Shown here: positions 10,028 to 19,066 of the stretch, one piece after another
How positions within the stretch are numbered: the stretch's first letter is position 1
How the letters are laid out: every line of letters starts with the position of its first letter
Assembly: GCA_963804055.1 (NCBI GenBank)
Contig: CAWDOU010000012.1
Coordinates: 1-64,000, forward strand
DNA from: Bog-473 sp963804055
GTDB taxonomy: Bacteria > Actinomycetota > Acidimicrobiia > Acidimicrobiales > RAAP-2
Reading direction: 5' to 3'
DNA length: 64,000 nt
Notes under the pieces: generated by a model
What the model was told of the DNA's origin: nothing
The model's database searches: none
The model's input: only the letters and a program-made list of their open reading frames with translations
Program-made: the position numbers and the translations under genes

Positions 10028-10111
10028 GGGCCGGGGCGGGCGTGAGGAGGCGGCGAGAGCGGGCCGGCGGGTCTGGGCGAGCCGGGATGGGACTGACGCT
10101 CTCGGAGCGGC

Positions 10112-10669
10112 TTAGTCCTTCTCCTCAATGGTGACGCTCTCAATCACGACCGGCTCGGTCGGCGACCCGGAGCGGCTGCCGACGTTGTTGATCTTCTCCA
10201 CGACATCGAGCCCGGTCACGACCTCGCCGAAGTGCGAGTACAGGGGCGGCAACCGCTCGCCGTCGGGACCGCTGATCACGAAGAACTGGCTGCCGTTCGT
10301 GTTGGGACCGGCGTTGGCCATGGCCAGTGAACCGACCTTGTAGCTGCCTGCCTTCGGCAGTTCGTCGGCGAAGCGGTAGCCGGGACCGCCCGAGCCCGAG
10401 CCCGTGGGGTCACCACCCTGCAGCACGAAGCCCGGGATGATGCGGTGGAACACGATGCCGTCGTAGTAGTGGTACCGGGCCAGGAAGACGAAGCTGTTGA
10501 CGGTCTTGGGCGCGGCCAGCGGGTCGAGGGCGATGACCATCGTGCCGTGCGAGGTCACCATGGTCGCCACATAGCGCTTGTCGGTGTCGATGAGCATCGG
10601 TGGCTCTTCGTCGAACTTGCGCTGCTGCGGGCTCGAGCCGTCGGCTTCGGGGGGAGTGGGTGTGGCCAT
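10112..10669 (-). CDS. Peptidyl-prolyl cis-trans isomerase, cyclophilin type
   Basis: 185-residue cyclophilin without a membrane segment, expected in the cytoplasm, which accelerates proline isomerisation in folding proteins. The core motifs FHRIIPGFVLQGGDPTGSGSGG, ANAGPNTNGSQFFV and the active-site FGEVVTGLDVV are all present. About 25 N-terminal residues are Pro/Ser-rich and probably disordered. It lies 10 nt downstream of a membrane-anchored paralogue on the same strand, so the two probably form an operon. Confidence 0.92.
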   Translation of the reverse strand: MATPTPPEADGSSPQQRKFDEEPPMLIDTDKRYVATMVTSHGTMVIALDPLAAPKTVNSFVFLARYHYYDGIVFHRIIPGFVLQGGDPTGSGSGGPGYRFADELPKAGSYKVGSLAMANAGPNTNGSQFFVISGPDGERLPPLYSHFGEVVTGLDVVEKINNVGSRSGSPTEPVVIESVTIEEKD

Positions 10670-10679
10670 GGTGGTGGTC

Positions 10680-11527
10680 CTAGCTCTCGTTGATGGTGAG
10701 GGAGATGATGCGCTGGGTCACGTCGGGCGGGATACCGCTGGTCGACCCCTGGTCGTTGATGGTGTTGACGACACTCAAGCCCGACGTGACCTGACCGAAG
10801 AGGCTGTAGGTGTTGGGCAGGGCCTCGCCCTGGGTCCCCGAGACGATGAAGAACTGGCTGCCCCCCGTGTTGGGTGATCCCGTATTGGCCATGACCAGCG
10901 ATCCCAACGGGTACTGCTGCGCCGGGTTCGCCGCCTTGGCCGGGAGCTCGTCGGGGATGGTGTAGCCGGGCTCGGTCCCGCGTTCGTCTGCTGCGGGTTG
11001 CCGGTCTGGAGCACGAAGCCCGGGATGACCCGGAAGAAGCTCCCGCAGTTGTAGTAGCCCTTGTTGGCGAGGAACACGAAGTTGTTGACGGTCTTCGGGG
11101 CGGCCGTGGCGTCGAGCGAGGCCACGAAGGTTCCCGTGGTGGTCTTGAACGTCGCCGTGTACGTCTTGGACGTGTCGATCGTCATGGGCGGCGCCGCGGT
11201 GTACTTCTGACTGGCCGCGGCGGTCGGGGTCTTGGGCGAGGCCGGGCAGCCCGCCTTCACCGCCGCCGCGTTGGCCTGGGCCTGGAGCTTGGCGTTGGAG
11301 CCCTTCGCCGCGGCCACCGTCGTCGTTGTGCTGCTGACGGTGGACTTGGAGGCCACAGTGTTGTTGTTGTTGCCGGAGACCAAGAAGACGATCCCGACGA
11401 TCACGCCGGCGATCACCACGAAGATGATGCCGTTGCGGATCTGCTTGCGGCGCTTCTGGCTCTGAGCCTCGGCGGCCAGCCGCGCTTCCCTGGCCGCGCG
11501 TTGGCGGGCTCTCTTGTCGCTGGGCAC
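10680..11527 (-). CDS. Membrane-anchored cyclophilin, one frameshift
   Basis: About 280 residues. A basic cytoplasmic N-terminus (MPSDKRARQRAAREAR) is followed by one transmembrane helix around residues 32-51, a Ser/Thr-rich linker and an extracytoplasmic cyclophilin domain (PKTVNNFVFLANKGYY, FFRVIPGFVLQTGNPQ, then in the next frame MANTGSPNTGGSQFFIVSG and FGQVTSGLSVVNTIND). The frame changes near 10980. It probably helps fold exported proteins. Translation starts at GTG 11527, with a -10-like TAGGGT 8 nt upstream, suggesting a leaderless message covering both cyclophilins. Confidence 0.88.
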
Positions 11528-11535
11528 GGCCCGAG

Positions 11536-11541
11536 ACCCTA
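11536..11541 (-). promoter_or_regulatory. -10 box TAGGGT, leaderless start of cyclophilin operon
   Basis: TANNNT hexamer 8 nt before GTG 11527. No Shine-Dalgarno is visible. Confidence 0.4.
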
Positions 11542-11590
11542 CCCAATCTCCGGGGCCGCTTCGGATCGCCCGCCCGGATCAGACCCTTCC

Positions 11591-11642
11591 GGGCTGCCGG
11601 GCCGGGCTGCCGGGCCGGGCTGCCGGGCAGGGCTGCCGGCTG
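11591..11642. repeat. Four tandem 13-bp GC-only-type repeats
   Basis: Consecutive 13-bp units GGGCTGCCGGGCC at 11591-11603, 11604-11616, 11617-11629 (last base A) and a diverged fourth at 11630-11642. They sit in the divergent intergenic region between the cyclophilin operon and lysC. The following 80 bp remain extremely G-rich (GGGCGGCC-like blocks). Confidence 0.85.
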
Positions 11643-11749
11643 GCCGGGTGGGCTGGGCGCCGGGGCCGGGCCGTCGGCGGGGCGGCCGGGCGGGGCGGCT
11701 GGGCGGGCGGCCGGGCGCGGCCAGGGCGAACCGGCCGGTGCGCAGTCTG

Positions 11750-11755
11750 TAGCCT
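11750..11755 (+). promoter_or_regulatory. -10 box TAGCCT, leaderless start of lysC
   Basis: TANNNT hexamer 7 nt before ATG 11763, identical in sequence and spacing to that of the carboxylase gene at 2940. Confidence 0.5.
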
Positions 11756-11762
11756 CGTCCGG

Positions 11763-12975
11763 ATGCCACTGGTCGTCCAGAAATTCGGGGGCACCTCGGT
11801 CGGCGACGCCGATCGGATCCGTGCCGTGGCCGACCACATCGCCCGGACCCGCCGGCAGGGCACCGACGTGGTGGCCGTGGTCAGCGCCATGGGCAAGACC
11901 ACCGATGACCTGATCCACCTGGCCAACTCCGTCAGCGCCACCCAGCCGCCCCGCGAATACGACATGCTCGTCAGCACCGGAGAGCGGATCTCCATGGCGC
12001 TGCTGGTCATGGCCCTGGCCGACCTCGGCGTGGACGCTGCGTCGTTCACCGGGAGCCAGGTCGGCATCATCACCGACGACGACCACACCCGGGCCAAGAT
12101 CCGCGAGGTCAAGGGTGACCGTCTGCGGGAGGCGCTGGCCGCCGGGAAGGTCCCGGTCGTGGCGGGCTTCCAGGGGGTCTCGGAGACCCGCGAGATCACC
12201 ACGCTGGGGCGGGGCGGATCCGACGCCACCGCCGTGGCGCTGGCTGCCGTTCTGCATGCCGACGCCTGCGAGATCTACACCGACGTCACAGGGGTCTTCA
12301 CGGCGGATCCTCGGATCGTGCCCGAGGCCCACCGGATCAACCGGATCTCCTTCGAGGAGATGCTCGAGATGGCGGCCACCGGCGGCCGAGTCCTGATGCT
12401 GCGCGCCGTCGAGTTCGCCCGGAATCACAATGTCCCGCTGCACGTGCGGAGCAGCTTCACCTGGGAGCCTGGCACCTGGGTGGTGGAGGAGGATGCAGAC
12501 TATGGAAGAAGCCGTCGTCACCGCAGTGACGCACGACACATCGGAGGCCAAGGTCACGGTCAGCGGGGTTCCGGACCGCCCTGGTGTCGCGGCGCGGCTC
12601 TTCCGCGCCCTGGCCGACAAGTCGATCAACGTGGACATGATTGTGCAGAACACGTCCACGCACGGGACGACCGACATTTCGTTCACCGTTCCGACCGCCG
12701 ACCTGCCGGTCGCCGTGGAGACCTCCCAGACCCACGCCGACGAACTGGGCGCATCCGGCGTGACGGCCGCCGCCGACGTGGCGCGGGTCTCGCTGGTCGG
12801 AGTGGGCATGAAGTCACACCCCGGCATCGCCGCCACCATGTTCGAGACACTGGCCAACGAGAAGATCAACATCGACATGATCTCGACCTCGACCATCCGG
12901 ACCTCGTGCATCGTCGCCGAGGACGACGTCGAGCGGGCCGTCCGCTCCCTGCATGCGGCCTTCGCCCTGGGCTGA
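11763..12975 (+). CDS. lysC: Aspartate kinase (one frameshift)
   Basis: First step of the aspartate family pathway (Lys, Met, Thr, diaminopimelate): phosphorylates aspartate. About 404 residues. The catalytic domain starts VVQKFGGTSVGDADRI and includes STGERISMALL, ITTLGRGGSDATAVALA and DVTGVFTADPRIV. Two C-terminal ACT domains follow (TVSGVPDRPGVAARLF, DMIVQNTS, GMKSHPGIAATMFE). The frame changes near 12490, exactly between catalytic and regulatory parts. In-frame ATGs at 12494 and 12503 could start a separate ACT-only beta polypeptide. The stop TGA overlaps the ATG of the next gene (TGATG). The next pathway gene, asd, is 42 kb away. Confidence 0.92.
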
Positions 12976-13531
12976 TGGCCCAGGTCGCGGACCCTGTGGC
13001 TGCTGCGCCACGCCAAGACGGTCACCGATCCGCCACCCGGTGGCACCGACTTCGACCGCGTCCTGGCCCCGCGGGGTCGGCGCGACGCCACCGCCCTCGG
13101 ACGCCTGTTCGCCGGTGCCGGGCGAAGGGCTCGGGAAAGGTCTCGAGAGTGTCCCGCTGCCGCGCATCGCGCTGGTCTCGCCGGCCGCGCGCACTGCGGC
13201 CACCGCCGAGCTGGTCCTGGCCGACGTGGCCGATCCCCCCGAACGTCGCCTCGAGAAGGGTCTTTACGCCGCCGACCCCAAGGAAGTCCTCGCCTTCGTA
13301 CGGGACCTCCCCGACGACGTCGACGCCGTCATGGTGGTCGGCCACAATCCGACGGCGCAGGCCCTCTCGCAGGGCCTCCTGTCGGCCCGCGACAAGAAGG
13401 GTCTCTCCAGCGCGGCGCGCAACGGCTTTCCCACCTGTGCGCTCGGCGTCTACGCGTTCAACGTCGACCGCTGGGCCGACGTGGCGGCGCGCAGCGCCAA
13501 CCTGGTCGCCATCACGGCCCCGCCGTATTAG
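12975..13531 (+). CDS. Histidine phosphatase (SixA-like), two frameshifts
   Basis: Branch of the phosphoglycerate-mutase-like superfamily. The RHG-type motif TLWLLRHAKT appears near 12991, FDRVLAPRGRRDATALG follows, and the second half (LPRIALVSPAARTAATAEL, DAVMVVGHNPTAQAL, GFPTCALGVYAF) ends at 13531. The catalytic His pair (LRHAK and VGHNP) is present. Three frames are used: the ATG at 12975 overlapping the lysC stop, a second from about 12990, and a third from about 13110. Size (about 185 residues) fits SixA-type phosphohistidine phosphatases. The target protein is unknown. Confidence 0.78.
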
Positions 13532-13593
13532 AGTCGCGCCTCTTCCGAGCGGCGGTGCAGCAGCACTGCCGCGGCGAGCGGTCCGGCTGCCAT

Positions 13594-14779
13594 TTAGGCC
13601 AGAGAGCGCAGAATCGCAGCGTCACCCTGACCGCCGCCGCCGCACAGCGCCACGGCCGCCGTGGAGGCACCGCGACGGCGTAGCTCGAGCAGCGCGGTGA
13701 GCGCGACACGGGTGCCCGACATCCCGACGGGGTGACCCAGCGCAATCGCGCCGCCGTTGACGTTGACCTTGTCCTCGTCGATGCCCAGGTCGTCCACCGA
13801 GGCGAGGCCGACAGCAGCGAAAGCCTCGTTGATCTCGAAGAGGTCGATGCCACTCGACGTCGACACCGGCCTTGCCGGCCGCCTTGATGATCGCCCGCGA
13901 GGGCTGGGTCAGCAGCGAGTTGTCCGGTCCGGCCACCATGCCGTAGCCGACGAGCTGGCCGAGCGGCGCAATACCGAGCTCCTTCGCCTTGGCCGCCGAC
14001 ATCACGACCACGGCCGCGCCGCCGTCGGAGATCTGCGACGCGTTCCCCGCCGTGATGGTGCCGTCCTTGGTGAACGCCGGCCGCAGCGCGCCCAGCGATT
14101 CGGCAGTCGTGCCGGGGCGCACGCCCTCGTCGGTGTCCACCAGGAGCGGGTCACCCTTCCGCTGCGGCACCTGCACCGCGACGATCTCCTCGGCCAGCCG
14201 GCCTTCCTTGGCCGCGGCGGCAGCCTTCTCGTGGCTCGCCGCCGAGAACGCGTCCTGCCGCTCGCGCGAAATCCCGACCTTGGCGTTGTGCTGCTCGGTC
14301 GAGAGGCCCATGGCGATGTGGTCGAAGGAGTCGGTGAGGCCGTCGTACATCATGGAGTCGACCAGGGTGGCGTCGCCGATGCGGAACCCGGCACGGGCGC
14401 CCGGCAACAGGTAGGGCGCCTGCGTCATCGACTCCATGCCGCCGGCGACGACGATGTCGGCGTCGCCGGAGCGGATCATCTGGTCGGCCAGGTAGATGGT
14501 GTTGAGACCCGAGAGGCAGACCTTGTTGATGGTGTTGGCCGGAACCGTCATCGGGATCCCGCCCTTCACCGCAGCCTGGCGCGCCGTGATCTGACCCTGC
14601 CCGGCCAGGATGACCTGACCCATGAGCACGTAGTCGACCTGATCAGGGGATACGCCGGCCCGGGACAGGGCCTCTGCGATGGCGAACCCGCCCAGGTCCA
14701 TGGCCGTGAAGCCGGCCAACGCGCCCGACAGCTTTCCGATGGGCGTACGAGCCCCTGCGACAATGACGGCCTCGGCCAT
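13594..14779 (-). CDS. Acetyl-CoA acetyltransferase (thiolase II), one frameshift
   Basis: Condenses two acetyl-CoA to acetoacetyl-CoA, or the reverse. About 394 residues. The acylated Cys88 is in NKVCLSGLN, then GGMESMTQAPYL. The C-terminal catalytic elements NVNGGAIALGHPVGMSGTR (His) and CGGGGQGDA (Cys) are in the second frame. The frame changes near 13860. The start at ATG 14779 has a strong site CCGGAGGTG a few bases upstream. It is divergent from crotonyl-CoA carboxylase/reductase with a 76-bp shared promoter region, so the two probably respond to the same signal. Confidence 0.92.
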
Positions 14780-14855
14780 TCCAGCACCTCCGGTTCCCGC
14801 CGGTCTGGTTACCAGTCGGAAACCACATCTTATTGGGCCACTATCGTCGGGTCAC
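14780..14855. promoter_or_regulatory. Divergent promoter, thiolase / crotonyl-CoA carboxylase-reductase
   Basis: The minus-strand -10 TAAGAT (14827-14832) has a -35-like GTGACC at 14850-14855 with 17 nt between them, and a 47-nt leader with Shine-Dalgarno for the thiolase. The plus-strand -10 TATCGT (14842-14847) lies 8 nt before ATG 14856, a leaderless arrangement. The two promoters face away from each other and overlap, so one regulator or polymerase competition could set both. Confidence 0.5.
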
Positions 14856-16197
14856 ATGAGCGAGATCCTGACTGCTGCCCTGGCCGGCGCCCCTGGCGAT
14901 GAGCTGGCCGCTCTCCCCATGCCCGATTCCTACCGGGCCGCCCTGGTCAAGCGCAGTGAGACCGGCATGTTCGACGGCATGGAATCCTCCGACAAGGACC
15001 CCCGCCGCTCCCTCCACGTCGAGGAGGTGGCACTGCCCGAACTGGCCCCCGACGAGGCCTACGTCGCGGTGATGGCGTCGTCCATCAACTTCAACACCGT
15101 GTGGACGTCCATCTTCGAGCCGCTGCCCACGTTCGGCTTCCTCGACCGCCTGGCCAAGGAGGGGCCGTGGGCTGCCCGCCACGCCCTCGACTACCACGTC
15201 GTCGGCTCCGACGCCGCCGGCGTCGTCCTGCGCACGGGCGACCTGGTGCGCAACTGGAAGCCGGGCGACAAGGTCACCGTCCACTGCAACTACGTCGACG
15301 ACCAGGACCCGTCGGCCCACGACGACTCCATGTTGGCGGCCAACCAGCGCATCTGGGGCTTCGAGTCGAACTTCGGCGGCCTGGCCGACATCGCGGTCGT
15401 GAAGGCCAACCAGCTGATGCCGAAAGCGACGCACCTGAGCTGGGAAGAGGCGGCGATCAACGCGCTGTGCAACTCGACGGCCTACCGCATGCTCGTCTCG
15501 CCCAACGGAGCCCGCATGAACCAGGACGACAAGGTGCTCGTCTGGGGAGCCAGCGGTGGCCTCGGCAGCTACGCGGTGCAGCACGTCCTCAACGGCGGCG
15601 GCACGCCCATCGGCGTCGTGTCCTCCCCCGAGAAGGTGAAGCTCCTCAATGACCTCGGGGTCGAGGCGGTGATCGACCGCAAGGCGGCCAACTACCGGTT
15701 CTGGTCGGACGAGCACACCCAGGACGAGTCGGAGTGGCGCCGCTTCGGCAAGGACATCCGGGGCTTGGTCGGCGGCGAGCCCGAGATCGTCTTCGAGCAC
15801 CCGGGACGCCAGACGATGGGCGCATCGGTCTTCGCCTGCAAGCGGGCCGGGACCATCGTGACCTGCGCCGCCACCTCGGGCTACATGATCGAGTACGACA
15901 ACCGCCACCTCTGGATGAAGCTCAAGACCATCAAGGGCTCGCACTTCGCCAACTACCGCGAGGCCTGGGACGCCAACAAGCTCATCTGCGAGGGCAAGGT
16001 GCTCCCGCCGCTCTCGGCCGTCTACCCGCTCGAAGAGGTGGGCGAGGCGGCGTACCAGGTCCACCACAACCTGCACGAGGGCAAAATCGGCGTGCTGTGC
16101 CTGGCACCCGAAGAGGGCCTCGGCATCGACGATCCGGGACTTGCGTGCCAAGGTGGGCGAGGACCGCATCACCCTGTTCCGGAGGCACGGCGCATGA
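14856..16197 (+). CDS. ccr: Crotonyl-CoA carboxylase/reductase
   Basis: NADPH-dependent reductive carboxylation of crotonyl-CoA to (2S)-ethylmalonyl-CoA, the signature reaction of the ethylmalonyl-CoA pathway. About 446 residues of the medium-chain dehydrogenase fold. Recognisable segments are MASSINFNTVWTSIFEPLPT, DYHVVGSDAAGVV, GDKVTVHCNYVDDQDP, GFESNFGGLADIAVVKANQL, the nucleotide-binding VWGASGGLGSYAVQ near residue 228, and GRQTMGASVFACKRAGTIV. The C-terminal IRDLRAKVGEDRITLFRRHG is displaced by a frame change near 16125. The stop at 16195-16197 overlaps the epimerase ATG (ATGA), proving the intended end. The carboxylating enzyme is distinguished from plain crotonyl-CoA reductases by overall motif content, and by adjacency to the epimerase. 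Confidence 0.92.
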
Positions 16198-16604
16198 GCG
16201 ATTCCCTCCTGACCGAAATCGACCATGTGGCCATTGCGGTGAACGACCTCGAGGCCGCCATCGCCTGGTACGCCGAGGTCTTCGGCGCCACGGTGGACCA
16301 CCGCGAGCGCGTCGAATCCGACGGGGTCGAAGAGGCGCTGCTCAAGGTGGCCGACTCCTATGTCCAGCTGCTCACCCCGATCAGCGACACCTCACCCGTG
16401 GCCAAGTACCTGGCCAACAAGGGTGAAGGGTTGCACCACATCGGCTACCGGGTGGACGACTGCGGCGTGGCGCTGCAGGCGATCAAGGACGCCGGCGGGC
16501 GCGTCATCGATGAGGCGCCGCGCCCGGGCTCGCGCGGCACCACCGTGGCCTTCGTGCACCCGAAGACCTCGTTCGGCACGCTGATAGAGCTGGTGCAGGA
16601 ATAG
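16194..16604 (+). CDS. Methylmalonyl-/ethylmalonyl-CoA epimerase
   Basis: Glyoxalase/VOC-fold epimerase of 136 residues. It interconverts the 2S and 2R forms of methylmalonyl-CoA and ethylmalonyl-CoA so that the mutases receive the right isomer. It starts MSDSLLTEIDHVAIAVNDLE (metal-ligand His), with EALLKVADSYVQLLTP, GEGLHHIGYRVDD (His) and a terminal GTLIELVQE (Glu). Start and stop overlap with ccr indicates translational coupling, so the pair should be made together. Confidence 0.93.
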   Translation: MSDSLLTEIDHVAIAVNDLEAAIAWYAEVFGATVDHRERVESDGVEEALLKVADSYVQLLTPISDTSPVAKYLANKGEGLHHIGYRVDDCGVALQAIKDAGGRVIDEAPRPGSRGTTVAFVHPKTSFGTLIELVQE

Positions 16605-17202
16605 GCGGACCCGCGCTCCTCGGACATCGGGGGCGGCGACTGACACGAGGTCAGGCCTCGAAGGGCGGCGGCTCACCGAGCCCGATGCCAGCGTCATCGT
16701 GGTGCAGGCCAGTGGCTCGCCTGAAGCAGATCGAGCACCGCAACGATGAGGCCGCTACGACTCCAACCGGCTGAGGGTGTGGATCGCCGGGAATCCATCG
16801 AAGTGCGTCGCCGGCAGTCAGTGATCATTTCCACAATGTGCGGCGAAGCCGCTATGCTGGCCGTCAGAGATCCGCTCTGTCGCACTCCCAGCTTGTCAAT
16901 CGTCACAAACGTGGGCTCCCGGTGTCGAATCGGAGGAAAATGTCTCATAGGAGATGCAACCGGTGTCGCCCTCGGCTCAGCGCCGGCCAGCTTGCGTCAG
17001 AGCTGCCGCAACAATGGCCTCCGACCCGGACTTGGCTGTAATCACGGCGACGACATCGAGGTTGGGCATGCGCCACCATATTCCAGCGCGCCAGTACACA
17101 TCACCCGTTCGCAGCCATCAGCCAGTACCGGCCGTGCTCCGGTCCGGCGTGAAGGGAGTGCCTGACCAAAGGGGATTCCGTGGCCAAACATCCCTCGTGG
17201 AT
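16605..17202. other. Intergenic ~600 bp between convergent epimerase and cysNC
   Basis: No recognisable gene. From about 16790 to 17160 base composition is visibly less GC-rich than its surroundings and codon periodicity is poor. Reading frames up to about 140 codons exist on both strands (for example 16746-17165 plus, 16694-16948 minus), but none resembles a known family. It may be a decayed gene or a small mobile remnant. Confidence 0.5.
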
Positions 17203-19066
17203 TTACCGGAGCAGGCCCTCGAGCAGTTCCAACACCCGGGAGACCCGCTCGGGCAACGAGCCGGCCTCTGAACCGAGCACCAGTTCGGGATTCTGCGGCA
17301 CCTCGTAGGCGGAGTCGACCCCGGTGAAGCCCGGCAACTGCCCGGCCCGGGCCCGGGCGTAGAGACCCTTGGGATCGCGTCGTTCGCACTCCTCAATGGA
17401 GGTGTCGACGAAGATCTCGGCGAAGGCGAGGCCCGCCTGCTCGTGCAGCGTGCGGATGAGTTGGCGGTCTTCGGCGAAGGGGCAGATCAACGCAATGAGC
17501 GCCAGCGATCCCGCCTCGGCGAACATCGCCGCCACCTCGCCGGCCCGGCGCACGTTCTCCGTGCGGTCGCGGTCGGAGAAGCCGAGGTCGGCGTTCAGCC
17601 CATGGCGCAGGTTGTCCCCGTCGAGCAGGAAGGCGGGCCGCCCGGAGCGCACGAACGCCTCTTCCACGCCGGCGGCCAGGGTCGACTTGCCCGACGCGGA
17701 CAGGCCGGTGAACAGGAGCGTCGCGCCCGAAGTCCCCAGTGCGGCGAAGCGCTCCAGTCGCGACAGCCGGCCGGCCTCGTGGCGCACCACGTTCGGGCTG
17801 GCGTGCGTGGCGGCGATGACGCGGATGACGCCCGCCCCCACCGTCGCGTTGGTGATCGGATCGATGATGATGAAGCTGCCGGTGGAGCGGTTCGTCGTGT
17901 AGTCGTCGACCAGGAGCGGCTCCGTGCAGCGGAAGCGTCAGCCGACCGACCTCGTTCAGCTGCAACGCCGCCGCCGCTTCGTCGCGGTGCAGGCCGTTGA
18001 CATCGAGGCGGTAGTGCAGGGTCTGGGCCATCGCCCGCACCGTGCGCGTGCTGTGCTTCAACAGATAGGTGCGGCCTTCGGCCAGCGAGGAGCGCTCGTC
18101 CATCCAGCACACCGTGGCCTCAATGTCGTGCGACAGCGTCGGGCGGTTGTTGGGCCGGCACAGGATGTCGCCCCGGGAGACAGCGATGTCGTCCTCCAGC
18201 GTGACGACCACCGCCATGGGCGGGAACGCCTCGGCTACCTCGCCGTCCGCCGTGGCGATGGAGGCGATGCGCGACGTGGTCCCCGAAGGCAGGACGAGCA
18301 CGTCGTCGCCCGGGCGCAGGACGCCCGATGCCACCGTGCCCGCGTAGCCACGGAAGTCGGGGTTCTCCGGCGTCTGGCTCCGGATGACGTACTGCACCGG
18401 GAAGCGCGGGTCGATGAAGTTCTCGTCGCTGCCGATGTAGATCGACTCCAGGTGGTTCAACAGCGGCGACCCGTCGTACCACCACATGTGCTCGGACCGC
18501 TGCACCACGTTGTCGCCCCGAAGCGCCGAAATGGGGATGAACGTGATGTCGTGCACGTTCAACCGGGCGGCGAACTCCATGAAGTCGGACTTGATCTGCT
18601 CGTAGCGGCCCTGGTCCCAGTCGATCAGGTCCATCTTGTTGATGCACACGACCATGTGCGGCACGCCCAGCATGGAGGAGAGGAAGGCGTGACGGCGCGT
18701 CTGCTCGATCACGCCCTTGCGGGCGTCGATCAGGATCAGGGCCACGTGGGCGTTGGAGGCCCCCGTGACCATGTTGCGCGTGTACTCGGTGTGCCCGGGC
18801 GTGTCGGCAATGATGAACTTGCGCTTGGGCGTGGCGAAGTAGCGGTAGGCCACGTCAATGGTGATCCCCTGCTCACGTTCGGCCCGCAGGCCGTCGGTCA
18901 GCAGGGCCAGGTCGGTCTCGGTGCCGCCACGCTGCTCGCTGGTGCGGCGGATGGCCTCGAGCTGGTCCTCGAAGATTCCCTTGGCGTCGTAGAGCAGGCG
19001 GCCGATCAGGGTCGACTTGCCGTCGTCCACCGAACCGGCCGTGGCCAGACGCAGGAGCTCAGCCAT
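17203..19066 (-). CDS. cysNC: Sulfate adenylyltransferase subunit 1 fused to APS kinase
   Basis: GTPase subunit of ATP sulfurylase joined to adenylylsulfate kinase, so sulfate goes to APS and then PAPS. The N-terminal GTPase has GSVDDGKSTLIGRLL (residues 11-25), EREQGITIDVAYRYF, DTPGHTEYTRNM and NKMDLIDW. The C-terminal kinase has GLSASGKSTLAAG, DGDNLRHGLN and FVDTSIEECERRDPKGLY. One frame change near 17930 separates the second beta-barrel domain from the linker (ATVGAGVIRVIAATHAS) and kinase. The total of about 620 residues equals known CysNC fusions. The ATG overlaps the cysD stop by one base (TAATG), so the two are co-translated. Confidence 0.93.

Noticed and set aside
16746..17165. 140-codon frame in the spacer before cysNC
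   Set aside because: No similarity to a known protein, mixed composition, and no ribosome site; reported only as an anomalous spacer.
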